Assembly (NCBI RefSeq): GCF_036246005.1 | Contig: NZ_CP109171.1 | Coordinates: 4,576,001-4,640,000, forward strand | DNA from: Streptomyces sp. NBC_01723 | Lineage (GTDB): Bacteria > Actinomycetota > Actinomycetes > Streptomycetales > Streptomycetaceae | DNA length: 64,000 nucleotides | Direction of reading: 5' to 3' | Shown: piece after piece, positions 44,733 to 54,029 of the stretch | How the letters are laid out: each line of letters opens with the position of its first letter | Position numbering within the stretch: the first letter of the stretch is position 1 | Notes under the pieces: model-generated | What the model was told of the DNA's origin: nothing | Database searches by the model: none | What the model saw: only the letters and a program-made list of their open reading frames with translations | Position numbers and translations under genes: made by a program

Positions 44733-46040
44733 CTACGCGATGTGCTCGTCCTCGAGTTCCGCCGTGTGGCGTTCCTGGAAACGCATGACCATCCGCTTGG
44801 CATCCGCGTCCAGCACGGAAACCCCGTACGTCGCCTCGATGTTGTAGCCGAACTCCCGCGGCGTCGGGTAACCGCTGCCGCTGATCGACTGCTTGAAGAC
44901 CTGGTAGTACGCGTCCTCGTCCGGCTCCGCCTGCGGGCTGCCGCCCCCCTCACCCAGCTCACGGGTGCGGTGCGGCCCCACCGGTATGGGGAAGCTGCCC
45001 GTGTCCTCCGGAGAGGGCTCCTGGACGGGCGGCGGCTCCTCGAACTGCTGCCGGTACTCGTCCGCCTGCTGCTGTTCCGCGTACCACTGCGCGTACTGCT
45101 CGTCCGGGTCGTACGCGGGGTCGTAGCCACCGCGGTACTCGACGGACTGCGGATCCCGGGCGTGCAGCCACTGGTTCTGGTCCGGCTCGGGCTCCGGCTC
45201 CTGCCACGCCGGCTCCGGCTCCCGGCCGTCCGTCAGCTCGGGACGCCGCTCCGCGTCCGGCTCGGCCTTGCGCAGCGAAGGCGGCGAAGGCGGGGCCCCG
45301 GCGCCCTCAGTGGCCTCCTCGGGCCGCGGCGCCGGCGGCAGCAGGGCCGGTTCGATGCCCGCCGCCGCCAGACCCGCCGGAGCGGTCTGCGCGAGCGGGA
45401 CGCCGTAGCGGGCCAGGCGCAGCGGCATCAGGGACTCGACGGGCGCCTTGCGGCGCCAGGAGCGGCCGAACCGGGAACGCAGCCGGGCCTGGTAGACCAG
45501 CCGCTCCTGCTCCAGCTTGATGACCTGCTCGTAGGAGCGCAGCTCCCACAGCTTCATCCGGCGCCACAGCAGGAACGTCGGCACCGGGGAGAGCAACCAC
45601 CGGGTGAGGCGGACGCCCTCCATGTGCTTGTCGGCGGTGATGTCGGCGATCCGGCCGATCGCGTGCCGGGCGGCCTCGACGGACACCACGAACAGGATCG
45701 GGATCACGCCGTGCATGCCGACACCCAGCGGGTCCGGCCAGGCCGCCGCGCCGTTGAACGCGATCGTCGCCGCCGTCAGCAGCCACGCCGTCTGGCGCAG
45801 CAGCGGGAAGGGGATGCGGATCCAGGTCAGCAGCAGGTCGAGGGCGAGCAGCACGCAGATGCCCGCGTCGATGCCGATCGGGAAGACGTAGCTGAAGTTC
45901 CCGAAGCCCTTCTTCAGCGCCAGTTCCCGCACCGCCGCATAGGAACCCGCGAAGCCGATCCCGGCGATGATGACGGCGCCGAAGACGACCATGCCGATGA
46001 GAACGCGATGCGTCCGGGTCAGCTGTAGTGGCGCGGCCAC
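44733..46040 (-). CDS. DUF2637 integral membrane protein
   Basis: This is a 435-residue protein with four transmembrane helices in the first 140 residues (HRVLIGMVVFGAVIIAGIGF, PIGIDAGICVLLALDLLLTWI, LLRQTAWLLTAATIAFNGAA, MHGVIPILFVVSVEAARHAI, given singly). A basic cytoplasmic segment with Arg/Lys follows, then a long Pro/Glu/Tyr/Gln-rich region (residues ~230-370). A C-terminal helical domain (about 375-435; YGVSVLDADAKRMVMRFQE) resembles small DNA-binding tails of the family. DUF2637 proteins are common in Streptomyces plasmid-transfer (Spd) regions and chromosomes. GTG 46040 is chosen because GGGAGGGGAG lies 5 nt upstream. Confidence 0.85.
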   Translation of the reverse strand: MAAPLQLTRTHRVLIGMVVFGAVIIAGIGFAGSYAAVRELALKKGFGNFSYVFPIGIDAGICVLLALDLLLTWIRIPFPLLRQTAWLLTAATIAFNGAAAWPDPLGVGMHGVIPILFVVSVEAARHAIGRIADITADKHMEGVRLTRWLLSPVPTFLLWRRMKLWELRSYEQVIKLEQERLVYQARLRSRFGRSWRRKAPVESLMPLRLARYGVPLAQTAPAGLAAAGIEPALLPPAPRPEEATEGAGAPPSPPSLRKAEPDAERRPELTDGREPEPAWQEPEPEPDQNQWLHARDPQSVEYRGGYDPAYDPDEQYAQWYAEQQQADEYRQQFEEPPPVQEPSPEDTGSFPIPVGPHRTRELGEGGGSPQAEPDEDAYYQVFKQSISGSGYPTPREFGYNIEATYGVSVLDADAKRMVMRFQERHTAELEDEHIA

Positions 46041-46129
46041 CCGTACTCCCCTCCCAGTGCCTGTTGTTGCGCGCAACAGAGTGGCACATGTGTACGGGGA
46101 ACGGGTGGCCGGTGGGTCGTTACGGTCCC

Positions 46130-47002
46130 TCAGTCCGACTTCGACGACGCCTTCGACGACGGCTTCGACGCCTTCGACGACGGCGTCGACGCCTTCGAGG
46201 AGGGCTTCTTCGACGGCGAGGCAGAGGCGCCCGACCCGCTGCCGTTGGCCTTCGTCACCGCGGCCACCGCCTCCTTGGCCGCCTTCTGCGCGTCCTTCAC
46301 CAGGTCGTCCGTGTCCGGCGTCTTCTCGCCGGCCAGACCCGCGCCGTTGTAGTCGAGGGTGACGACCACGTTCTCCACGCGCGCCACGACCGTCTGCTGC
46401 TTGAAGGTGCCTTCCTTCTTCTTCAGGTCGTAGCGCACGACCGAGGCCTCGTCACCCGTGCCGGAGACCGGCGCGGTCTTGAGGCTCTTGGCACCCTCGG
46501 CGCTCTGCGCGTCCTTGAGCTGCTTCGTGTAGTAGTCGTGCGCCAGCTCGTCGCCCGCGCCGCGCGTCTCGTCCGACTCGAAGCGCAGCATCGACACGCT
46601 CAGCCAGCGGAACTGGGAGCCCTTCACGCCGTTGTCGTCGAGGCTGTCCCACGAGCAGCTGACCCGGGTGGCGGTGTCGTTGGAGGCGCCCTCCTTGCCG
46701 GAGTCGCCCTTCGGGACCAGGTCCTCCAGCGACTTCTTCGACAGCACCGAGCACGGCTCCGGAAGCTTCGCGTACGCCGCCGCCCGCACCGTCGGGGAGG
46801 GGCTCGCGGAATTGGACGCGGCGGACTTCTCGGCGGCGGCCTTGTCCTTCCCGTCGCCGGAGCCGGAGTCCGAGGAGCAGCCGGCCACCACCAGCACGGC
46901 GGGGACGGCGGCCGCGCAGACGACGACGCGGGTCAGCCGCGACGCTTTCCGCTCTCGCTGCTCTCGCTTGTCTCGCTGGTCACGCTGGGCTCGTAGCTGC
47001 AT
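46130..47002 (-). CDS. DUF3558 lipoprotein (copy 1)
   Basis: This is a secreted lipoprotein of about 290 residues. A basic N-terminus with Arg/Gln/Lys is followed by a hydrophobic segment and lipobox VAGC. The DUF3558 domain has LPEPCSVLSKKSLEDLVP and RVSCSWDSLDDNG. The C-terminal tail repeats SSKAS/PSSKAS, encoded by a near-perfect DNA repeat. The function is unknown; the family is confined to actinobacteria. The start is uncertain: ATG 47002 has GAAGGA just upstream, ATG 47017 is also in frame. It is followed on the same strand by a paralogue. Confidence 0.82.
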   Translation of the reverse strand: MQLRAQRDQRDKREQRERKASRLTRVVVCAAAVPAVLVVAGCSSDSGSGDGKDKAAAEKSAASNSASPSPTVRAAAYAKLPEPCSVLSKKSLEDLVPKGDSGKEGASNDTATRVSCSWDSLDDNGVKGSQFRWLSVSMLRFESDETRGAGDELAHDYYTKQLKDAQSAEGAKSLKTAPVSGTGDEASVVRYDLKKKEGTFKQQTVVARVENVVVTLDYNGAGLAGEKTPDTDDLVKDAQKAAKEAVAAVTKANGSGSGASASPSKKPSSKASTPSSKASKPSSKASSKSD

Positions 47003-47134
47003 GGTTCCTTCACTCATGACGCTCGTGGTTCCTGCGGTCGGAACGGGTCCGAGGAGCCACCGTACGCGGTGAAGAAATCGTGCGGACCCGCTTCGGGCGC
47101 ACCGCGCGCGCACGCGCCGGCGACCGGACGGGGC

Positions 47135-47995
47135 TCAACCGCCGAGCGAATCCGCCAGCTGGGAGGCCAGTTTCCGGGCCATGTCCTGCATTTCCTCGCT
47201 GTCCGGCACGACTCCGAGCGTCGCCGACTGCTCCGCGTACTCGATGGTCACCATGACGTTCGACGTGCGGAACGCCACAGTCACGGTGCGCTGTTTCGCG
47301 GTGGAACCGGAGTCGCTCAGCTCGTCGTCGACGTACCCCTCGTCGCCCAGGTCGTCGAGGAGCCGGGGCTGCAGATCGGTGGGCGTGGCACTGCCGGAGG
47401 GGCCCGACGAGGCGTCACCGGACGGCGCGGAGCCCGAGGGCGTGGCGGCGGGCGAGCCGGACGACGAGGCGCCGGACGGGGACCCCGACCCGGGCGCGGA
47501 AGAGGACGAGGAGGAAGGCGAGGACGCCGACTCGGAGGCGACCGGCTCGGGCAGGTCCGCGGCCTCCACCTGCTTGGCGAAGAGCTGTTCGGCCTGGCTG
47601 TCGTCGCTCACGGCGTTGTCGTACGACACCACGCGCTCGAAGTCGACGAAGAGGTGGTTGGTGGCCTCCGCCGACTCGACCTTCCAGCGGCAGCCGACCT
47701 TGCGGTCGGTGTCGTACGCGAGCGTCGGCTCCCCCTTGTACGCCTTGTCGCGCTGCGCCTCGTCCGGGATCTCCTCGATGCCGGGCAGCAGCGAGTCGAG
47801 GGTCTTGTCGCCGACCGCGCCGCACGGCTCCGGCAGGGTCCGGTACTTGCCCGGTTCGGCGGCCTCGGTGGTGACGCCCGGCCGGCCCGGGTTGGAGTCG
47901 TCCGACGTGGCGCCGTCGCCGGAGCCGCCGGTGCAGCCGGCCAGCACCACCGCCAGGCAGGCGGCGACGCCGGGTACGTAGGCCTTCCGCTGCAC
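47135..47995 (-). CDS. DUF3558 lipoprotein (copy 2)
   Basis: This is a 286-residue paralogue of the neighbouring lipoprotein. It has a lipobox LAGC after a short hydrophobic segment, then a disordered Ser/Asp/Gly linker and the DUF3558 motifs RTLPEPCGAVGDKTLDSLLPG and DRKVGCRWKVESA. A long Ser/Pro/Gly/Ala-rich stretch lies near residues 160-205, and the C-terminal part includes TVTVAFRTSNVMVTIEYAEQSA. The two copies are in tandem on the same strand and probably arose by duplication. ATG 47995 is supported by GGAGCC upstream. Confidence 0.85.
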   Translation of the reverse strand: MQRKAYVPGVAACLAVVLAGCTGGSGDGATSDDSNPGRPGVTTEAAEPGKYRTLPEPCGAVGDKTLDSLLPGIEEIPDEAQRDKAYKGEPTLAYDTDRKVGCRWKVESAEATNHLFVDFERVVSYDNAVSDDSQAEQLFAKQVEAADLPEPVASESASSPSSSSSSAPGSGSPSGASSSGSPAATPSGSAPSGDASSGPSGSATPTDLQPRLLDDLGDEGYVDDELSDSGSTAKQRTVTVAFRTSNVMVTIEYAEQSATLGVVPDSEEMQDMARKLASQLADSLGG

Positions 47996-48219
47996 GGTGC
48001 GGCTCCTCTCGCCTGGGTGGCTGTGGTTCGGGACGCTCGGATCGCTTCGGGACTCCAGTGTCCCCGCTGGTTAATCGCTTGCCGCACGGGGGCGCCCCCT
48101 GGAGACAATGTGTATCGCACGCGCTGCCGTGAACGCCGGTCAGTTGTCCTTTTGACTGCCATTGGCTCCGGTTTTTGCGCTTCGATACTTCTGTTTGTTT
48201 CCGGGGGAATGAGGACGAT

Positions 48220-49413
48220 ATGTCGTACGTGGAGATGCCGGGCGCGAAGGTGCCGATCCGGATGTGGACCGACCCGGCGACGGTCGAGGAGGGCGCGCTG
48301 CAGCAACTGCGCAACGTCTCGACCCTGCCGTGGATCAAGGGCCTGGCGGTCATGCCGGACGTGCACTACGGCAAGGGCGCGACGGTCGGCTCCGTGATCG
48401 CGATGCGGGGCGCGGTGTGCCCGGCGGCGGTGGGCGTCGACATCGGCTGCGGAATGTCGGCGGTCAAGACGTCCCTGACGGCGAACGACCTGCCCGGCGA
48501 CCTGTCCCGCCTCCGCTCGAAGATCGAGCAGGCGATTCCGGTGGGGCGGGGGATGCACGACAGCCCCGTCGAGCCGGGGCGCTTCCACGGGCTCGCGACG
48601 AGCGGGTGGGACGACTTCTGGGGGCGGTTCGACGGGGTCGCGGAGGCGGTCAAGTTCCGTCACGAGCGGGCCGGGAAGCAGATGGGAACGCTCGGATCCG
48701 GCAACCATTTCATCGAGTTCTGCACGGATACGACCGGTTCTGTCTGGCTCATGCTGCACTCCGGCTCCCGCAACATCGGCAAGGAACTCGCCGAGCACCA
48801 CATCGGCGTCGCCCAGGGGCTCCCGCACAACCAGGGCCTGATCGACCGCGACCTCGCGGTGTTCGTCGCGGACACCCCGCAGATGGCGGCGTACCGCAAC
48901 GACCTGTTCTGGGCGCAGGAGTACGCGAAGTACAACCGCACCCTGATGATGGCGCTCTTCAAGGACGTGGTCCGCAAGGAGTTCAAGAAGGCCAAGCCGG
49001 TCTTCGAGCCGGAGATCTCCTGCCACCACAACTACGTGGCGGAGGAGCGGTACGACGGGATGGACCTGCTGGTGACCCGCAAGGGCGCGATCCGCGCGGG
49101 TTCCGGGGACTACGGGATCATCCCCGGTTCCATGGGCACGGGTTCGTACATCGTGAAGGGCCTCGGGAACGACAAGTCCTTCAACTCCGCCTCCCACGGC
49201 GCGGGCCGGCGCATGAGCCGCAACGCGGCCAAGCGGCGCTTCTCCACCAAGGACCTGGAGGAGCAGACGCGGGGCGTGGAGTGCCGCAAGGACTCGGGCG
49301 TGGTGGACGAGATCCCGGGCGCCTACAAGCCGATCGACCAGGTCATCGACCAGCAGCGCGACCTCGTGGAGGTCGTGGCGAAGCTGAAGCAGGTCGTCTG
49401 CGTGAAGGGCTGA
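48220..49413 (+). CDS. rtcB: RtcB, 3'-phosphate/5'-OH RNA ligase
   Basis: This is a 397-residue RNA ligase that seals 2',3'-cyclic phosphate or 3'-phosphate RNA ends to 5'-OH ends with GTP and Mn. Motifs are DVHYGKGATVGSV, VGVDIGCGMSAVK, LGSGNHFIE, LHSGSRNIGKEL and the guanylylated His in SASHGAGRRMSR. It is of the short bacterial RtcB type. It likely repairs cleaved tRNA or rRNA. ATG 48220 has GAGGACG upstream. In the 224-nt gap before it no other feature is seen. Confidence 0.95.
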   Translation: MSYVEMPGAKVPIRMWTDPATVEEGALQQLRNVSTLPWIKGLAVMPDVHYGKGATVGSVIAMRGAVCPAAVGVDIGCGMSAVKTSLTANDLPGDLSRLRSKIEQAIPVGRGMHDSPVEPGRFHGLATSGWDDFWGRFDGVAEAVKFRHERAGKQMGTLGSGNHFIEFCTDTTGSVWLMLHSGSRNIGKELAEHHIGVAQGLPHNQGLIDRDLAVFVADTPQMAAYRNDLFWAQEYAKYNRTLMMALFKDVVRKEFKKAKPVFEPEISCHHNYVAEERYDGMDLLVTRKGAIRAGSGDYGIIPGSMGTGSYIVKGLGNDKSFNSASHGAGRRMSRNAAKRRFSTKDLEEQTRGVECRKDSGVVDEIPGAYKPIDQVIDQQRDLVEVVAKLKQVVCVKG

Positions 49414-49433
49414 CCGGCCGGTCCGCCCCGGCC

Positions 49434-50213
49434 CTACGCCTCCCGGTGCACCTTCGTGTTGGAGGCCTGGGCGCGGGGGCGGACCACCAGGAGGTCGATG
49501 TTGACGTGGGCGGGGCGGGTGATCGCCCAGGTGATGGTGTCGGCGACGTCGTCGGCGGTCAGGGGGGCGGCGACGCCCTGGTAGACCTTGGCCGCCTTGT
49601 CCTGGTCGCCGGCGAAGCGTGTCAGGGCGAACTCGTCGGTCTTCACCATGCCGGGCGCGATCTCGACGACGCGGACCGGGCGGCCGACGATCTCCAGGCG
49701 CAGTGTCTCGGCGAGGACGTGTTCGGCGTGCTTCGCGGCGACGTAGCCCGCGCCACCCTCGTAGGTGGCGAACCCGGCGGTCGAGGAGACGACGACCACC
49801 GTGCCGTCCCCGCTCGCCTCCAGCTTGGGGAGCAGGGCCTGGGTGAGGTTGAGGGTGCCGAGGACGTTCGTCTCGTACATCCGGCGCCAGTCCTCCGGGT
49901 CGCCGGTGGCCACCGGGTCGGCGCCGAGCGCGCCGCCGGCGTTGTTGACCAGGACGCCGATCGTCTTGAAGGCCGTGGCGAACTCGTCGACGGCCGCGCG
50001 GTCGGTGACGTCCAGGGGGTACGCCGTGGCCTGGTGCCCGGCGGCCTGGATCTCCTCGGCGAGCGCCTCGATGCGGTCCTTGCGGCGGGCGGTGAGGACG
50101 ACCCGGTAACCCGCCGCGGCGAGCTGCCGGGCCGTGGCGGCGCCGATGCCGCTGCTCGCACCGGTGACGACGGCGATGCGCGAGGCGGCGGACGGGGCGG
50201 CTGCGGTGGCCAT
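49434..50213 (-). CDS. SDR family NAD(P)-dependent oxidoreductase
   Basis: This is a 259-residue classical short-chain dehydrogenase: VTGASSGIGAATARQLA (TGxxxGIG), VNNAGGALG (NNAG), the catalytic Ser in VVVVSSTAGF, and YVAAKHAEHV (YxxxK). The closest known type is E. coli YdfG-like serine/3-hydroxy acid dehydrogenases; the substrate is unknown. It faces rtcB (convergent, 20 nt apart). Confidence 0.92.
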   Translation of the reverse strand: MATAAAPSAASRIAVVTGASSGIGAATARQLAAAGYRVVLTARRKDRIEALAEEIQAAGHQATAYPLDVTDRAAVDEFATAFKTIGVLVNNAGGALGADPVATGDPEDWRRMYETNVLGTLNLTQALLPKLEASGDGTVVVVSSTAGFATYEGGAGYVAAKHAEHVLAETLRLEIVGRPVRVVEIAPGMVKTDEFALTRFAGDQDKAAKVYQGVAAPLTADDVADTITWAITRPAHVNIDLLVVRPRAQASNTKVHREA

Positions 50214-50256
50214 GGGCTGCTCCTTGATCGGTGCTGGACGTCGCCGTCCAGAGTAG

Positions 50257-50595
50257 TCAGCCGCCGTTGCGGGGCGCCCACATGATCACGGCCATTCCGG
50301 CCAGGCAGACCAGCGCGCCGGTGATGTCCCACCGGTCGGGGCGGTAGCCGTCGGCGACCACGCCCCACAGGATCGAGCCGGCCACGAAGATGCCCCCGTA
50401 CGCGGCGAGGATGCGGCCGAAGTGGGCGTCGGGCTGGAAGGTCGCGACGAAGCCGTACGCGCCGAGCGCGAGGACCCCGCCGGCCGCCCAGAGCCAGCCG
50501 CGCTGCTCGCGCACCCCCTGCCAGACCAGCCAGGCACCGCCGATCTCGAAGAGGGCGGCGACGACGAAGAGGGCGGCCGAGCGGAGAATGACCAT
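50257..50595 (-). CDS. YnfA/UPF0060 membrane protein
   Basis: This is a 112-residue protein with four predicted helices, matching UPF0060: [80 protein letters not shown]. The family is related to small multidrug-resistance proteins; its real function is unknown. ATG 50595 is directly after the AraC gene on the same strand (5-nt gap), so the two may be co-transcribed. Confidence 0.88.
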   Translation of the reverse strand: MVILRSAALFVVAALFEIGGAWLVWQGVREQRGWLWAAGGVLALGAYGFVATFQPDAHFGRILAAYGGIFVAGSILWGVVADGYRPDRWDITGALVCLAGMAVIMWAPRNGG

Positions 50596-50600
50596 GGCGG

Positions 50601-51455
50601 TCAGCTTCGCATGCCGCCGTCCGCGTCTCCGGGGCCGGCCGGATCCGTCTCCGCCGCGTACGCCGTCGGCGGCACCCCGACCGTCGCCGTGAAGTCGCGC
50701 ACCAGATGGGCCTGGTCGGCGTAGCCGAGCTCGGCGGCGAGGGCGGCCCAGTCGATGCCGGTGCGGGTGCCGGCGCGTTCCAGGGCCTCGTGGATGCGGT
50801 ACCGGAGGATGACCCACTTCGGGCTGACGCCGACCTGGGTCGAGAAGAGCCGCTGCAGGGCCCGCACCGACAGTCCCTCCGCCCGGGCGAAGTCGTCGAC
50901 GCGGCGCACCGCGCGGTCGGAGCGGATGCGGTCGACGAGGTCCACGGCGTGGTCGGCCTGCGGGTCCGGGGCGCAGTCCAGGGTGAGCAGGAAGGTGTCG
51001 AGGGCGGCCACCCGGTCCCGGTCGTCGGCGGGGGCGACGACGGCGTCGGCCGTGGCGTCCGTCACCTGGGGGAACACCTCCCGGGCGGGCAGGGCGCGCC
51101 CCGTCCATCGCGACACCGGTGTCCGGGGGGTGTACGGCCGGAAGCCGCCGGGCCGGAATTTCGCCCCGCAGACCCGGCCCCGTCCGGTCAGCTTCCGGGT
51201 GTACAGGCCGAGGGCGACGCCGGTGACCTCGGCGTAGGGCGGGCCCTCGTCCTCGTCCCACTGGAAGGTGAGGTTGACGCAGGGGTGGGGTACGACGTGG
51301 GAGGCGTAGGGGGCGGGCAGGTCCCAGTCGATGAGCCAGTACCACTCGACGTACCGGCGCAGCGGCTCGGCGGGCGCGTGCCGGCGGAATCGCACGCGGT
51401 GGAGCAGCGCGGTCGGGTCGACGATCCCGCGGGTGTCGTGGCGGGGTGCCTCCAT
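50601..51455 (-). CDS. AraC family regulator with DUF6597-type N-terminal domain
   Basis: This is a 284-residue regulator. The N-terminal half ([57 protein letters not shown], quoted separately) is the DUF6597-type domain; the C-terminal half has the double AraC helix-turn-helix ([38 protein letters not shown]). It ends close to the membrane-protein gene and is divergent from the TIGR03086-type gene, its possible target. Confidence 0.88.
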   Translation of the reverse strand: MEAPRHDTRGIVDPTALLHRVRFRRHAPAEPLRRYVEWYWLIDWDLPAPYASHVVPHPCVNLTFQWDEDEGPPYAEVTGVALGLYTRKLTGRGRVCGAKFRPGGFRPYTPRTPVSRWTGRALPAREVFPQVTDATADAVVAPADDRDRVAALDTFLLTLDCAPDPQADHAVDLVDRIRSDRAVRRVDDFARAEGLSVRALQRLFSTQVGVSPKWVILRYRIHEALERAGTRTGIDWAALAAELGYADQAHLVRDFTATVGVPPTAYAAETDPAGPGDADGGMRS

Positions 51456-51534
51456 GGCCGGATCGTACGTCGCGCTCCCCCGGGTGTCGCGTTTCTTCAA
51501 GAAGGGCGGCCCCCGACGTCCCTACGGTCGGAGC

Positions 51535-52125
51535 ATGGACACGAACAGTGTGAAGACGTACGGCATCGGTGAGCTGCTGGCCATGGCGCGTGAGCGGGCC
51601 GTCCCGGTGGTGCGGGGTGTTTCGGACGCGGCGCTCGGCGCTCCCACGCCCTGCGCCGAGTACGACGTGAAGTCGCTGGTCGATCACCTCTTCCAGGTGG
51701 TCGAGCAGTTCCAGCGGCTGGCCCGGAAGGAGGCGTCGGACTTCGGTGAGACCCCGGACCGGGTCGCCGGGAGCCCCGAGTGGCGTGAGCGGCTGGTGGC
51801 CGAGGCGGACCGGTTGGTGGCGGCCTGGTCGGCGCCGGGTGCCGAGGAGGGGACGACCGGCGGGATGGACATGCCCGCGCGGCTGGTCGGCTCGATGGCG
51901 CTGCTCGATCTGACCGTGCACGTGTGGGACCTGGCGCGGGCGACGGGCCAGGAGTATCCGGGCGCCGACGAGGCGGTCGTGGCGGAGCTGGCGGGCGCGG
52001 TGGCGGAGCTGGCGCCCACGGCCAGGGAGATGGGCATGTTCGGGGTGCCGGTCGAGCCGGCCGAGGGCGCGTCGGGGTTCGAGCGGCTGCTCGCGCGGAC
52101 GGGGAGGGATCCGTACTGGCGGTGA
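51535..52125 (+). CDS. TIGR03086-type DinB/maleylpyruvate isomerase-like protein
   Basis: This is a 196-residue protein of the four-helix DinB/mycothiol-dependent family: [26 protein letters not shown] (His metal ligand) and [19 protein letters not shown] (second His). Members bind metal and may use mycothiol in detoxification. ATG 51535 is preceded by TACGGT at 51523-51528, so the mRNA may be leaderless. It is divergent from the AraC gene. Confidence 0.88.
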   Translation: MDTNSVKTYGIGELLAMARERAVPVVRGVSDAALGAPTPCAEYDVKSLVDHLFQVVEQFQRLARKEASDFGETPDRVAGSPEWRERLVAEADRLVAAWSAPGAEEGTTGGMDMPARLVGSMALLDLTVHVWDLARATGQEYPGADEAVVAELAGAVAELAPTAREMGMFGVPVEPAEGASGFERLLARTGRDPYWR

Positions 52126-52172
52126 GGGTTCCGCACGGGGGAATAGTCCCTGGTCGTTCTCCGTTCTCCGGG

Positions 52173-52190
52173 TATAGTTGAAGAGTCAAC
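52173..52190 (+). promoter_or_regulatory. promoter with overlapping palindrome before the LLM gene
   Basis: TATAGT (52173-52178) is a -10 element, and GTTGAAGAGTCAAC (52177-52190) is a perfect 5-bp-arm inverted repeat overlapping it and the predicted start site. The repeat TTGA-N4-TCAA resembles MarR-type operators. An unlinked regulator probably uses it. Confidence 0.6.
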
Positions 52191-52210
52191 AAACTGGAGG
52201 TTGAGCGACC

Positions 52211-53350
52211 ATGCAGTTCGGCATTTTCAGCGTCGGCGACGTCACGCCCGACCCGACCACGGGCCGTACGCCGACCGAGCGTGAGCGGATCAAGGCCATG
52301 GTCGCCATCGCGCTGAAGGCCGAGGAGGTCGGGCTCGACGTGTTCGCGACCGGCGAGCACCACAACCCGCCGTTCGTCCCCTCGTCGCCCACGACCATGC
52401 TCGGCTACATCGCGGCCCGCACCGAGCGGCTGGTCCTCTCCACCTCCACCACCCTCATCACCACCAACGACCCGGTGAAGATCGCCGAGGACTTCGCGAT
52501 GCTCCAGCACCTGGCCGACGGCCGGGTGGACCTGATGATGGGGCGCGGGAACACCGGGCCCGTCTACCCGTGGTTCGGCCAGGACATCCGGCAGGGCATC
52601 AACCTCGCCGTCGAGAACTACGCCCTGCTCCACCGTCTGTGGCGCGAGGACACCGTGGACTGGGAGGGGAAGTTCCGCACGCCGCTCCAGGGGTTCACGT
52701 CCACGCCCCGGCCGCTGGACGGCGTCGCGCCCTTCGTCTGGCACGGCTCCATCCGCTCGCCGGAGATCGCCGAGCAGGCCGCGTACTACGGCGACGGCTT
52801 CTTCCACAACAACATCTTCTGGCCCGCCGAGCACACCAAGCGCATGGTCGAGCTGTACCGGGCCCGCTACGCCCACTACGGGCACGGCACCCCCGAGCAG
52901 GCCGTCGTCGGCCTCGGCGGGCAGGTGTTCATGCGCAGGAACAGCCAGGACGCGGTGCGGGAGTTCCGACCGTACTTCGACGTGGCGCCCGTGTACGGGC
53001 ACGGCCCGTCCCTGGAGGAGTTCACCGAGCAGACGCCGCTCACGGTCGGCTCGCCGCAGCAGGTGATCGAGAAGACGCTGGCCTTCCGCGACTACGCCGG
53101 CGACTACCAGCGCCAGCTGTTCCTGATGGACCACGCCGGCCTGCCCCTGAAGACCGTCCTGGAGCAGCTCGACCTGCTCGGCGAGGAGGTCGTACCGGTG
53201 CTGCGGAAGGAGTTCGCCAAGGACCGTCCGGCGGACGTGCCGGACGCGCCGACCCACGCGTCCCTGCTGGCCGCCGCCCGCAAGGACGCCCCCAAGGACG
53301 CCCGCAAGGACGCCCCCAAGGACGTCCGCGAGGAAGGAGTACGGGCATGA
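52211..53350 (+). CDS. FMN-dependent luciferase-like monooxygenase, CE1758 family
   Basis: This is a 379-residue TIM-barrel flavin monooxygenase: QFGIFSVGDVTPDPTTGRTP start, AEEVGLDVFATGEHHNPPF, RTERLVLSTSTTLITTNDPVKIAEDFA, GRVDLMMGRGNTGPVYPWFG (pieces quoted singly) match the CE1758 group. The C-terminal ~25 residues are a Lys/Asp/Ala repeat (ARKDAPKDARKDAPKD) encoded by a 24-bp tandem repeat; this tail is not part of the family. ATG 52211 has TGGAGG upstream. It overlaps the reductase gene by 4 nt. The pair would use FMNH2 produced by the partner for oxygenation of an unknown substrate. Confidence 0.9.
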   Translation: MQFGIFSVGDVTPDPTTGRTPTERERIKAMVAIALKAEEVGLDVFATGEHHNPPFVPSSPTTMLGYIAARTERLVLSTSTTLITTNDPVKIAEDFAMLQHLADGRVDLMMGRGNTGPVYPWFGQDIRQGINLAVENYALLHRLWREDTVDWEGKFRTPLQGFTSTPRPLDGVAPFVWHGSIRSPEIAEQAAYYGDGFFHNNIFWPAEHTKRMVELYRARYAHYGHGTPEQAVVGLGGQVFMRRNSQDAVREFRPYFDVAPVYGHGPSLEEFTEQTPLTVGSPQQVIEKTLAFRDYAGDYQRQLFLMDHAGLPLKTVLEQLDLLGEEVVPVLRKEFAKDRPADVPDAPTHASLLAAARKDAPKDARKDAPKDVREEGVRA

Positions 53351-53958
53351 GGCTCGTCGTCGTCTCGGCGGGACTGAGCGTCCCGTCGTCCACCCGGCTG
53401 CTGGCCGACCGGCTGGCCGCCGCCACCGCCGGGCAGACGTCGGCGGAGGTCCGGGTGATCGAACTGCGCGACCTCGCCGTGGAGATCGCGCACACCTTCA
53501 CCAGCGGTTTCCCCGCGCCGCCGCTGGCCGACGCGTTCGCCGCGGTCGCGGAGGCCGACGGGCTGATCGTGGTCACGCCGGTGTTCTCGGCGTCGTACAG
53601 CGGGCTGTTCAAGTCGTTCTTCGACGCGCTGAGCGTCACCGACGAGGACGCCCTCGCCGGGAAGCCGGTGCTGATCGGCGCGACCGGCGGTACGGCCCGG
53701 CACTCGCTGGTCCTCGACCACGCCCTGCGTCCGCTGTTCGCGTACCTGAAGGCCGTCGTCGTCCCCACCGGGGTGTACGCCGCCTCCGAGGACTGGGGCG
53801 CCGAAGGGCTCGACGGCCGGACCGCGCGGGCCGCGGGCGAGCTGGCCGCGCTGATGACGGGCCTGTCCTCGGCCGCCCGCCCGGGGCCCCGGCGCGACTC
53901 CTACGAGGAGGTCGTGCCCTTCGAGCAGCGCCTCGCCGCGCTGCGGCCCGCCGGGTGA
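53347..53958 (+). CDS. NAD(P)H-dependent FMN reductase, CE1759 family
   Basis: This is a 203-residue flavodoxin-fold reductase: VVVSAGLSVPSSTRLLADRLA start, VVTPVFSASYSGLFKSFFDAL (FMN loop), PVLIGATGGTARHSLV and GVYAASEDWG. It is the standard partner of CE1758-type monooxygenases. It supplies reduced FMN to the monooxygenase. The ATGA overlap (53347-53350) indicates coupling. Confidence 0.92.
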   Translation: MRLVVVSAGLSVPSSTRLLADRLAAATAGQTSAEVRVIELRDLAVEIAHTFTSGFPAPPLADAFAAVAEADGLIVVTPVFSASYSGLFKSFFDALSVTDEDALAGKPVLIGATGGTARHSLVLDHALRPLFAYLKAVVVPTGVYAASEDWGAEGLDGRTARAAGELAALMTGLSSAARPGPRRDSYEEVVPFEQRLAALRPAG

Positions 53959-54029
53959 GATCCGGGCGGTCCCGGGCGGAAGCCGGGCCCGTCCGGCCGG
54001 GGCACCGCCGGTCTTGGCAGACTGGACGG

